Positions 1 to 7,165 of a stretch of DNA of 36,502 nucleotides are shown in pieces. The notes under the pieces were generated by a model, which worked only from the letters and a program-made list of their open reading frames with translations, did not search any database and was not told the DNA's origin. Location: the IMG/VR virus record IMGVR_UViG_3300037587_000410, positions 1-36,502 of that record, one strand, 5' to 3'. The translations under genes and the position numbers were made by a program. Each line of letters opens with the position of its first letter. The stretch's first letter is position 1. This stretch comes from a virus.

Positions 1-1144
1 GGTAGGTAAACGGGGTGTCCAAAATCCACTCTGAAATATCACCGTAATGCGTAGCCACAGTCTCATCCAGGACGCCTATCTTTGAATCGCGCTTATCACC
101 GTACACCCAAACACCTTTGCGCGGCTCGAACAGGCCGTGCTTTGCTCTCCATGGCAACTCACCGGTCACATCTGTCTTTAGGATCGTCCAGGCCTGATCT
201 ATGCCAACCTTGCTGGCGATTGTTTCGTTGAATTGCAGAACGTGATTAGGCAGATGAACAACAAGGAAGCTATATCCGTCCTCGCTGCGTGATTCGATCA
301 CAGCGCCCTCTAACTGCGTCTCGGTGTATTGCCCTATGATCTTGTCTACTTCGCGTGTAGCGACCTTCTGAGCCGCCCCTACGCCTAACACATGGACGGA
401 GACTGCTTCCTCCTTACGACCACCAAGCAGATACCACTTATCTCCCATCTCAGCCTTGGCATGAGTACCTACAATGCCGATCTTTACCGCTCTCGACGGT
501 ACCCGGGTAAAAGAAAAGTTGGTTGACGCATCGTTAATAAAGTACTCAGTGGTATACCGTCCGAAAACGATTACCTTGTTATCCTGGGTCTTGCCTACCC
601 CATTAGATACATCTGGCATGAATTCAGCGGTGGCAAACTTTAGCGGGTCTATGCTTGACTCATCAGTTATATCCGTGTGGAAAATGAATTCTCCATCGGT
701 CATGAAGTAGAACCCATCAACCCATACGCCGTCGATAGGATCGCCCAGGTCTGGATCGGTTACCTCTCTGAAGCCTGAAGTGGTGTCGTACAGCCACATA
801 CGGCCATCAGCGATGATAGCCTGGGTGTTGAACGAATAAGGAAGGCTTGCAGTATCAGAACCGGATATGTCGCCCAGCTCAACGACCGTTCCATCTGCGG
901 CAACTGATACGAACTTTCCACCGCTTACCCGGTAGTGGTCAAGGAATCGTTCATTCCATAAGGCTCCGCGATCAATACCTGATCCGGTGCCGTACTGGGT
1001 CAGTCCAGGAGACTGCAGCATATAGCCGGCAGCGCCTAGAACTGGCTTTGCAATGGCTACCATGTTAACCGGCAAGCTGTCACGGTAATCGGTTTCAGAG
1101 CCTATCTTGTCGCCCTTGATCAGGTTTAGGACTAGCTCAGCCAT
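1..1144 (-). CDS. Packaged-DNA stabilisation / tail hub protein gp10, N-terminal 381 codons (cut by window edge)
   Basis: P22 gp10 family. In P22 it plugs the portal after packaging and carries the tail needle and tailspikes. The frame was translated by eye from the minus strand. It starts MAELVLN, with DYRDSLPVNMVA near the N terminus and LVVHLPNHVLQFNE later, which line up with P22 gp10 segments YIDYLPVNMLA and LIIHLPRHVLVYD. The start ATG at 1144-1142 shares one base with the gp4-like stop (TAATG), so the two are translationally coupled. The frame is still open at base 1 and continues in frame at 36502-36162, giving 494 residues against 472 in P22. Family call is confident. Confidence 0.9.
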   Translation of the reverse strand, partial: MAELVLNLIKGDKIGSETDYRDSLPVNMVAIAKPVLGAAGYMLQSPGLTQYGTGSGIDRGALWNERFLDHYRVSGGKFVSVAADGTVVELGDISGSDTASLPYSFNTQAIIADGRMWLYDTTSGFREVTDPDLGDPIDGVWVDGFYFMTDGEFIFHTDITDESSIDPLKFATAEFMPDVSNGVGKTQDNKVIVFGRYTTEYFINDASTNFSFTRVPSRAVKIGIVGTHAKAEMGDKWYLLGGRKEEAVSVHVLGVGAAQKVATREVDKIIGQYTETQLEGAVIESRSEDGYSFLVVHLPNHVLQFNETIASKVGIDQAWTILKTDVTGELPWRAKHGLFEPRKGVWVYGDKRDSKIGVLDETVATHYGDISEWILDTPFTY

Positions 1145-1911
1145 TAGTGATCCCTTGGTCGAGGAGTAAAGGCGAAGATGATCACCCTTGTTTCAATCCT
1201 GCCGCTGCTGGTGGTGGCAATGATGGTTAACTGTAGGTCTTGCGGCGTGGTGTCGTTGGATCCTGTTGCTGTGATCTGATAGCTAACATCGTTATCGGTG
1301 AAGCTGGAAGAGCTGATCGTTATCCCGGTGTCTGCTGAAAACTCAATCGATGCAAGTGTTTCACCATCATTCAGATAAGCGTCGAAGTGTTCAACGTAAT
1401 CGTTAACGTCACCGATAAACATATCGACAGTCGCGCAATCGTTAGCCGCAACGTTTTGATTGCGATAGAACCGGTTCCAGCGATTGTAACGAAGGGTGTT
1501 GCCTGATCCTCTTGGCTGCCGTGATGGATAGGGTACCATGTTGATGCTATCCATAGCGCTGCGTCCGGAAAGGTTGCTCAGCGACTGATTAGCCTGCGCC
1601 ATGAGCATCGCCGGAACCTGCTTTCCGAAGTCCACAAGCCTGACTGCAAGATTAGTTGCATAGGTCTGCAGGTACGCTCGGGCAACGTTTGTGGCGCTGT
1701 TCGGATCCGGCGTGTCCTCGAAGTTATAACCAGAGCAGATATTGCGAGTCGCCCACTCTGCCGCCATCCCTTCCAGACGACCCAAGGCCAGCTCAAGATC
1801 TCCAGGGGTCGGAATGCGAGTTAACCCAGAGATCCGAAGCTGGCTGTATGCGTCATTGATGGCATCGATCTTGTCGAACGTGCCACCTATTTGGTTACTC
1901 AGATTCCTCAT
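1144..1911 (-). CDS. P22 gp4-like tail accessory (head-completion) protein with extra C-terminal domain
   Basis: The first ~165 residues match P22 gp4, the adaptor that binds under the portal. Shared features are the LEGMAAEW helix, the YNFEDTPDP loop and YPSRQPRGSGNTLRYNRW, which lines up with YPSRMPTGSGNSF in P22. P22 gp4 has 166 residues and this protein has 255. The extra ~90 residues (about 165-255) are rich in Ser/Thr and beta-prone stretches such as YQITATGS and LQLTIIATTSSG, and look like an Ig-like or phage-surface beta-sandwich. The gene sits directly before gp10, as in P22. P22 gp4 is reported to have muramidase activity; I cannot point to catalytic residues here. Confidence 0.85.
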   Translation of the reverse strand: MRNLSNQIGGTFDKIDAINDAYSQLRISGLTRIPTPGDLELALGRLEGMAAEWATRNICSGYNFEDTPDPNSATNVARAYLQTYATNLAVRLVDFGKQVPAMLMAQANQSLSNLSGRSAMDSINMVPYPSRQPRGSGNTLRYNRWNRFYRNQNVAANDCATVDMFIGDVNDYVEHFDAYLNDGETLASIEFSADTGITISSSSFTDNDVSYQITATGSNDTTPQDLQLTIIATTSSGRIETRVIIFAFTPRPRDH

Positions 1912-2179
1912 AGCCGAGCTCTACCTTTAGCGCTTTGATGCGTTTGGTTTTAAAGCCTTCGATGCCCGCCTTCTCAGCAGCCTCGCGGACCTCGCTGTTG
2001 GATAGCAAGCCTGTACCGCTGGTGTCGGCTTCTTCCTCGGTTGGGGCTTCTGGATCAGGGCTTAGGTCTCCATCGTCTTCCCCGCCATCCGTCACACTCC
2101 ATCCGTTAATCAGATGCTCTTGCAGCTGCTCGGGCGGGATTAGCGATTTCGCGCCGTCCTTATACACAAATACAGACAT
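1895..2179 (-). CDS. Small acidic protein with C-terminal HeH/LEM-like helix-extended loop
   Basis: A 94-residue protein in three parts. Residues 1-30 (VYKDGAKSLIPPEQLQEHLINGWSVT) are a motif common in small phage proteins next to head-completion genes. A central acidic, Pro-rich linker follows (about 31-58). The C-terminal SNSEVREAAEKAGIEGFKTKRIKALK resembles the short helix-extended-loop-helix (HeH/LEM-like) domain. The gene lies between coat-associated genes and gp4 and its 3' end overlaps the gp4 start by 17 nt, so it belongs to the head operon. It may be a connector or DNA-binding accessory; function is not known. Confidence 0.75.
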   Translation of the reverse strand: MSVFVYKDGAKSLIPPEQLQEHLINGWSVTDGGEDDGDLSPDPEAPTEEEADTSGTGLLSNSEVREAAEKAGIEGFKTKRIKALKVELGYEESE

Positions 2180-2193
2180 GCTTATATCTCCAG

Positions 2194-2742
2194 TTACGAC
2201 ACTGCGGCCCCAATGGCCTCAAGGTTGGTTTCGCCGTCAGTATAAACGACAGTCGTGTTGGCCGCATTCAGCAAGGTTGTGCCGAAGGTAAACGCACCGT
2301 CTGACTTGGTTGCCGTGACGTTACCCATTCGAGCATGACCCGCAGCAGCGACAGGAATACCCGCAATGGCCAGTACCGCCGAAGCGTAACCGGTTGCATT
2401 GTCTGCTGCCTCAATCGCGTCAATGGTGCCGTCAACTCCGATATCAAAGGCCACCGCACCGAATAGAGCCTGGGGAACAACATCGTTGCCCGGGGCCGTA
2501 CCGGCCGCAACCGCAGCTTTTGAGTATCGAACACCCGCAATGGTGAAGTCGAAGGCAACATTGGATACCGCAGTAGCGGTGCTGCCAATAGCCAAGGCTG
2601 GCCGTGATACCGGATAGTTGCCCTTCAGCTTTGCCCGGATGTCGTTGACCAGTGTTTTAGAGTCCTCAATCGTTGTCGTGGTGGCGTCACCATCATCGAG
2701 GTCTGACATCTGATTAACGTTCGTACAACGTGCACCGACCAT
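2194..2742 (-). CDS. Probable head/structural protein, unknown family
   Basis: A 182-residue protein, Ala/Thr/Gly-rich after a charged N-terminal helix (TIEDSKTLVNDIRAKLKGNY). The bulk is beta-prone and hydrophobic, as in capsid decoration or stabilising proteins. It is the second gene after coat and is preceded by a UUCG hairpin attenuator (2755-2778), followed at once by its AGGAG ribosome site. I do not recognise a named family. Position and composition favour a virion protein made in lower amount than coat. Confidence 0.7.
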   Translation of the reverse strand: MVGARCTNVNQMSDLDDGDATTTTIEDSKTLVNDIRAKLKGNYPVSRPALAIGSTATAVSNVAFDFTIAGVRYSKAAVAAGTAPGNDVVPQALFGAVAFDIGVDGTIDAIEAADNATGYASAVLAIAGIPVAAAGHARMGNVTATKSDGAFTFGTTLLNAANTTVVYTDGETNLEAIGAAVS

Positions 2743-2754
2743 AATAATTCTCCT

Positions 2755-2778
2755 AAAAAGGGGCCGAAGCCCCCTTTT
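2755..2778 (-). terminator. Intrinsic terminator/attenuator with UUCG tetraloop
   Basis: On the minus strand the stem is AAAAGGGGGC-TTCG-GCCCCTTTTT, about ten base pairs closed by a C(UUCG)G loop and ending in a T5 tract. The next bases are AGGAG, the ribosome site of the 182-residue gene. A full stop here would silence gp4, gp10 and beyond, so it probably terminates only partly. Confidence 0.8.
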
Positions 2779-2785
2779 CTATTGA

Positions 2786-3157
2786 TTAAACCGTGGTTAC
2801 TGGAGGAGCAGCGACACCCTTGGCACCGAGCATAATCCACCCGATGCTGTCATCAACATAGAGCAGAGTAGCTTGGTCGCCTGCGTCGGCAAAGACGATG
2901 GTAGCCCATCCGGTAGAGGTTGCTGGTGTCAATGTGCCGTCACCACCTCCATCTGTGGTCAGGTTGATAACCAGGACTTGACCTGGGTATCCATCCGCCA
3001 AGGTTAGCGCTTCAGCGTCGGCACCAGTTGTCTTAGCAACATACCCATGACTTACTGGGATAGCTAGTGCGTCTGCTATGGAAGTGGTCGTCAGATCACT
3101 GGTAGCATCATCATCCCGGCGATGATACATTTCTCCAATTTGAAAGATTCTGGACAT
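2786..3157 (-). CDS. Small probable head protein, unknown family
   Basis: A 123-residue protein. It opens MSRIFQIGEMYHRRDDDATSD, then has Gly/Thr/Asp-rich beta-prone sequence (GQVLVINLTTDGGGDGTLTP, TLLYVDDSIGWIML). It is the first gene after coat, between two UUCG hairpins. Its ribosome site AGGAG directly follows the T tract of the upstream hairpin. Size and place suit a capsid decoration or accessory protein; this is inference, with no family recognised. Confidence 0.7.
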   Translation of the reverse strand: MSRIFQIGEMYHRRDDDATSDLTTTSIADALAIPVSHGYVAKTTGADAEALTLADGYPGQVLVINLTTDGGGDGTLTPATSTGWATIVFADAGDQATLLYVDDSIGWIMLGAKGVAAPPVTTV

Positions 3158-3168
3158 TTGATTCTCCT

Positions 3169-3187
3169 AAAAGGGCCGAAGCCCTTT
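3169..3187 (-). terminator. Intrinsic terminator/attenuator with UUCG tetraloop after coat
   Basis: Minus-strand stem AAAGGGC-TTCG-GCCCTTTT, 7 bp plus a T4 tract, 13 nt past the coat stop. It is immediately followed by AGGAG, the ribosome site of the next gene. Same design as the hairpin at 2755-2778. Confidence 0.78.
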
Positions 3188-3199
3188 ATCGTTTACCAG

Positions 3200-4468
3200 T
3201 TATGTGAAGGTTACCGCAACACCGGCGTTCTGTGGGTTACACATCGTGATCCCGTACCAAGTAAACAAGCGATACCGGAATGACATATCTGCGAGATTTC
3301 CATCATAAACCAGATACATCGTCTGACCGTTGCTCATGGTATCAGAGATAACCTTCATGCCGTCGAACTCGGAGAACAACTGAGCAGGAATGGTTCCGCC
3401 GATCACTTCTATCGCAGACTTATCCCAGAACAGGTTGGACTTTGCAGACGCGTCGATGTTCAGGCGAGCCACAACATCAGCGTTGGCGATTGTAGTATCG
3501 ACGTTAGCGTACGCCTTTTCCAGCGCACTCAGCGCCGCATCGTCAGCCGCAATTGGCTTAGGAGAGATCCGGAGAGAGGTTCCGGTAGGCTTGGCCACGA
3601 TGGTAAAGGTCATCAGCTGACCGGTAGAGTTCTTATCAGCCAGGCCGACAGACTCGATAGCACCGATAGTCACCTTGTCGCCTACGTTGTAGGAAGCAGA
3701 AGCCGCTACAGGAATGACCGCAGAGCGATAATCCACGTTGGTAACAATGCCGGTTAGCGTGTCAACCGAACCAGCTTCAGGAGCAAATGACTGGTTGCCC
3801 GTCACTGTGGTGGCCGGGCTCGCACCGCCAACCAGGTTGGGCAGGTATGAGCCGGTAAAGATGTTAAATTCGGCGATATTTTCACCGATTTGGCCTTTAG
3901 TCCATGTTTCTGCAGGACGGCCCTGCAAGGTCTGACGAGCTGCCAGATCTTTACTGAACTTCAGGTTATCCCTGTCGTTCAAGACATAGCAGCGCTGGTC
4001 GTGCGCCTGCTGGGTTTCGTTCAACAGAGCTTGCCCTTCAGCGATGAAGTCGTAACCGCTTGCTGCGTTCGAACGGTAGAACTTTGAACCCTGCAAGGCA
4101 ACAACGCTGGCGATCTGTTTGTTAAGCTCAGTCACCTGCTGCTTTCCTGACCGCTCACCGGCCCGCTCCCAGAAACGCAAGTCTCGCATGTCGTCAGCGC
4201 GCTGCTTGATAAAGTCGTTCTGTGGCTCGCCAAGGATAGACGGGAATGTCTCCTCGATGATGTCCTGTTCTTGGCCGGAAAGATCCCAGCCTTCCAGAAT
4301 AGGGCGATGCTGTTCAACGGGCTGCCAGATCACATTGCCTGCGTTTTGCAGTGATGCGCCGTCCGGCTCATATCGCATGACCAGATCGACCAGCTGCATT
4401 TGGTCCTCGTAGGTTTCTTTGGTCTTTTCAAATAAGACCTCAACCGTCTTGCCTGTAGAAAGTGCCAT
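3200..4468 (-). CDS. Major coat protein, P22 gp5 family (HK97 fold with I-domain)
   Basis: A 422-residue protein, close to the 430 of P22 gp5. Matching segments include VIWQPVEQHRPILEGWDLS (P22: TIWMPVEQESPTQEGWDL), GEPQNDFIKQRADDMRD (P22: GEPDNDFFQLRADDLRD) and the I-domain end RISPKPIAADDAALSALEKAYANV (P22: [24 protein letters not shown]). The inserted beta-barrel I-domain spans roughly 225-335. The protein forms the icosahedral shell around the scaffold. It lies directly downstream of the scaffold gene, as in P22, and is followed by a hairpin that should hold down expression of later genes. Confidence 0.95.
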   Translation of the reverse strand: MALSTGKTVEVLFEKTKETYEDQMQLVDLVMRYEPDGASLQNAGNVIWQPVEQHRPILEGWDLSGQEQDIIEETFPSILGEPQNDFIKQRADDMRDLRFWERAGERSGKQQVTELNKQIASVVALQGSKFYRSNAASGYDFIAEGQALLNETQQAHDQRCYVLNDRDNLKFSKDLAARQTLQGRPAETWTKGQIGENIAEFNIFTGSYLPNLVGGASPATTVTGNQSFAPEAGSVDTLTGIVTNVDYRSAVIPVAASASYNVGDKVTIGAIESVGLADKNSTGQLMTFTIVAKPTGTSLRISPKPIAADDAALSALEKAYANVDTTIANADVVARLNIDASAKSNLFWDKSAIEVIGGTIPAQLFSEFDGMKVISDTMSNGQTMYLVYDGNLADMSFRYRLFTWYGITMCNPQNAGVAVTFT

Positions 4469-4485
4469 TTGGGCTACTCCTCAAA

Positions 4486-5514
4486 TTACCAATCGGATAC
4501 GTCGATACCCGAAGCCTTGGCTGTCTTCTTGGCGTTGTAAGCGGTCTGACCCTGGCCTTGCTTGTGGGCTGAACGATATGTATCCCTCAGCTTCTTCGCA
4601 TCACCTTTGGCCGAACCGCCTTCGTCGCCCTGAATCTGCGTCGCTGGCTTTCGAGCTCGACTAACTCTTTTCTGCGGGGTAGCAACGGTTGACTTCAACT
4701 CGCCAAGGTACAGCGCTGCGCTGATCCCTGTAGGGTCTGTCACCAAGCTGCTTCGGAGCTTCTCCTGTGCCGTTTTATTCCGGCCCAAGAAATACATCAC
4801 CTTTTCCGATCCTTCACCCAACCGTGCAATCATGTTGTCGGTTACGATATCGCCCATGTTTGGCAATACAGACTCAATTGTCTGCCTGACTACCGTGTCA
4901 GCGTTTTGGTAAAGCTCCGGCGTAATGCCTGACTCTTCTGCTAACTTTGCTGCCCGTTGGTAATGACCATCCACCGCCTGGTCTAGCTGTTGAGCTGCCT
5001 GTGTCTGTGTGGCTGTCTGAGTGCTTGCTTTGGTAGCTTGCGCCACCTGCGACTGCACCTGTTGAGCCATCCAGCTAGACAGTTCTTGCTGATACTTCGC
5101 CTCGTCGTAATCAGACCCTTCTAGCGTTGGCATAGCGGCTGGTGTCGCCGTTTCTTGTGCCGGTGCCGGATGTCCTGACTTTAACGCTGCGTTCTCCGCT
5201 CTCAGCTGTTCCAACTCCTCGTTCTGCTCACCAATGCGGCCTTTCAACTTGCCCCGCATCTTGGTGTGTGCAGCCAAAGGAACTACGGTTTCTTCATCAT
5301 TACCTTCTGAGGTCTGTTCCTCAGTTTGCATCCACGCTTCTGTTTCAGCGCCCTCGGTTTCTGTTTGCTCACCCTCCCCAGGGTCAACTACTTCTTCCGA
5401 TTCTTCTTCAACCGCTTCGACTTCGGTTTCGACTTCTTTGGCTTGGGGTATGCTTTCATCAGTCTTGACCTCGTCTTCGGCGTTTTCAGCCTTCAGCTCT
5501 TCCAGAGTTTTCAT
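4486..5514 (-). CDS. Scaffolding protein, P22 gp8-like
   Basis: A 342-residue protein, mostly helical and charged, between the portal-side genes and coat, which is the scaffold position. The N-terminal third is strongly acidic (EVETEVEAVEEESEEVV). A coiled coil follows (GEQNEELEQLRAENAALKSG), then a Gln/Thr/Ala-rich stretch, and a basic C terminus (RVSRARKPATQIQG, KKLRDTYRSAHKQGQGQTA) such as P22 gp8 uses to bind coat. It would direct procapsid assembly and exit before packaging. A promoter candidate lies 82 nt upstream. Confidence 0.85.
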   Translation of the reverse strand: MKTLEELKAENAEDEVKTDESIPQAKEVETEVEAVEEESEEVVDPGEGEQTETEGAETEAWMQTEEQTSEGNDEETVVPLAAHTKMRGKLKGRIGEQNEELEQLRAENAALKSGHPAPAQETATPAAMPTLEGSDYDEAKYQQELSSWMAQQVQSQVAQATKASTQTATQTQAAQQLDQAVDGHYQRAAKLAEESGITPELYQNADTVVRQTIESVLPNMGDIVTDNMIARLGEGSEKVMYFLGRNKTAQEKLRSSLVTDPTGISAALYLGELKSTVATPQKRVSRARKPATQIQGDEGGSAKGDAKKLRDTYRSAHKQGQGQTAYNAKKTAKASGIDVSDW

Positions 5515-5595
5515 CCAATCAGTGCTCCGATTGCGAGTAACCCTATCAATTCGGATAGGTACGTTTGCCGTTTACCTGTCGGCTGCAGTAGTTTG

Positions 5596-5624
5596 ATTAT
5601 AAGCCTTTGTTTATGGATAGACAA
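5596..5624 (-). promoter_or_regulatory. Internal sigma70-like promoter upstream of scaffold and coat
   Basis: On the minus strand: TTGTCT, 17 bp, TATAAT. The -10 is a perfect consensus and the spacer is optimal; the -35 matches 4 of 6. It sits in a 121-nt gap between the polyvalent-protein gene and scaffold, otherwise a tightly packed operon. It could give scaffold and coat an extra dose of transcript. Confidence 0.55.
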
Positions 5625-5635
5625 ACGGGCTGGCC

Positions 5636-7165
5636 TTATATCAGATCTAGCGCCCCGATAGCTGCACGCTTCAGCCTGTCGGGGTCTTGATACGCCGCAC
5701 CCCTCGCCCAATCTGCTATTCCCTGCAATGGCCTTCCCACTATCGGAAGCTCTAGCATCTCCATGTAGTTAGCCGCCTCTGATAACCAAGGGGCTTTGGC
5801 TGCTTCGATTGTTCCTAATGATGATGCTCTGGCGCTGTCTGGTGATAGTGCCGATAGTCCTAGCAATCCGCCTGCCGTGAGTGGTGCCGCTGATCTGAAC
5901 TGGTTGATCAGCTCTCTCTCTGGTACGTCCAGCGTTGACCATGGGGGCTTGGCTATGCGCTCACTCATTGAGTAGGGTAGGCGTGTTTGTACGTTACGGG
6001 CTTCGGCTTCTCCAGTCAGGCGTCGGTATTGGCTGTATGGGTCTTCAAGCAGGTCGATTGAAGCATCTTCGTAGTATTTGCTGCGCTCTGCCATCAGGTC
6101 GTTATACAGATCATCCATCCGCTCAAGATTGGCCTTGGCTTCTGGCGTATAAGACTGTCTAAGCTTGTCTTTCACTTTTACAACTTCAGACATTTTCTGA
6201 TTAATAGCTTTTATCTCACCTTCGGCAATTCGCTTTCTTGCGCCTAGATCCTCAGCAAACTGCTCGGGACTACCGCCCCTTGCGAACCCCTCTTCCCCTT
6301 GTATGGCGTGCTGTAGCTCGTGGTGGACGCTGCTTGCTTCGTCTTGGCTTATCGTCCTGTCCCGCTTTATCTTGGACCGCTCTATCTGCTTATACTCATA
6401 TACAGCAGGGCTTGTCTCAAACGTAGATTCTGCTAAATCTTGCTCGATTTCCAGAGCGTCTATATCTGCTCCGGGGAGGTCTTCCAGCTTATCAATGCGG
6501 TCTAACTCATCCACAAATCTTTGCTCTGCGGCCTTATATTCTGGCTTAGCCCTGATCGCCCTCAACTCTTCTATGGTCTGCTGGTCCGGCTTAAAGCTCC
6601 TCTCTGCTTTGTCTAGCGTAATGTGGCGAATGCCTTCCGAATACTCCGCCTTAGTGCCTCCTCCAAAATACTCGTTTCGTCTTGATAGGCCTAGCCTTTC
6701 GTAGCTTTTCGATGAGGGGTCGTTAAATGAGGGGTACGCCCTCTCGACTTCAGGATGCGATACAAAGTCAAAGAAGCTGCCGCCCTCGCCTGTCCTAAGC
6801 TCGCGACCAGCTATATCCGCTCCTGTGTCAGACACCTCCTGCCGCCACTTATCATCAGGCCCACGATACAGAGGCGTACCGAACTGATCGCCGGTTTCCT
6901 TCCATATCTGCTCACGACTCGCGCCCTGCCCCTCTAACTTCTTGGCTAGCTTGTAGGCTGGTCCGCTGAAGGTCTTGGCTAGCTTACCGATGAATGCTGC
7001 TTCTGCTTGTTCTGATTGCCCTGCACCTATTGCACCGACAGCAGGAATGGCCCACTTGCCATCAATGCCCTGCTTCATTCCAGTCTGACGATAGACCTCG
7101 TTAGGGCTTACACCGCGACGCATAAGCTCCTGGATCGCGCTGGCTACCTTCCCCGCTGCTGCCAT
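5636..7165 (-). CDS. Polyvalent-type protein with HELQH metallopeptidase-like motif, between portal and scaffold
   Basis: A 509-residue protein with features of phage 'polyvalent' proteins that travel with injected DNA. Residues 18-38 and 82-112 carry two copies of a G-x-S-x-x-x-[IV]-[WY]-[KR]-[EQ]-T-G...DGKW/DDKW motif. HHELQHAIQGEEGFARGG at 281-298 contains HExxH (282-286), the zinc-protease signature. TGEAEARNVQTR near 384-395 is a second conserved element that could supply a third ligand. The C terminus is a hydrophobic linker (GGLLGLSALSP) and helices. Such proteins are known from many phages; P22 has no gene here. A TAATG overlap couples it to portal. Whether it cleaves a protein is unknown. 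Confidence 0.75.
   Translation of the reverse strand: MAAAGKVASAIQELMRRGVSPNEVYRQTGMKQGIDGKWAIPAVGAIGAGQSEQAEAAFIGKLAKTFSGPAYKLAKKLEGQGASREQIWKETGDQFGTPLYRGPDDKWRQEVSDTGADIAGRELRTGEGGSFFDFVSHPEVERAYPSFNDPSSKSYERLGLSRRNEYFGGGTKAEYSEGIRHITLDKAERSFKPDQQTIEELRAIRAKPEYKAAEQRFVDELDRIDKLEDLPGADIDALEIEQDLAESTFETSPAVYEYKQIERSKIKRDRTISQDEASSVHHELQHAIQGEEGFARGGSPEQFAEDLGARKRIAEGEIKAINQKMSEVVKVKDKLRQSYTPEAKANLERMDDLYNDLMAERSKYYEDASIDLLEDPYSQYRRLTGEAEARNVQTRLPYSMSERIAKPPWSTLDVPERELINQFRSAAPLTAGGLLGLSALSPDSARASSLGTIEAAKAPWLSEAANYMEMLELPIVGRPLQGIADWARGAAYQDPDRLKRAAIGALDLI

Noticed and set aside
5511-5624. 37-codon minus-strand frame ending in a hydrophobic segment and overlapping the scaffold start
   Set aside because: Needs a TTG start with poor ribosome site, and the same DNA carries a near-consensus promoter. 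The promoter explains the gap better.
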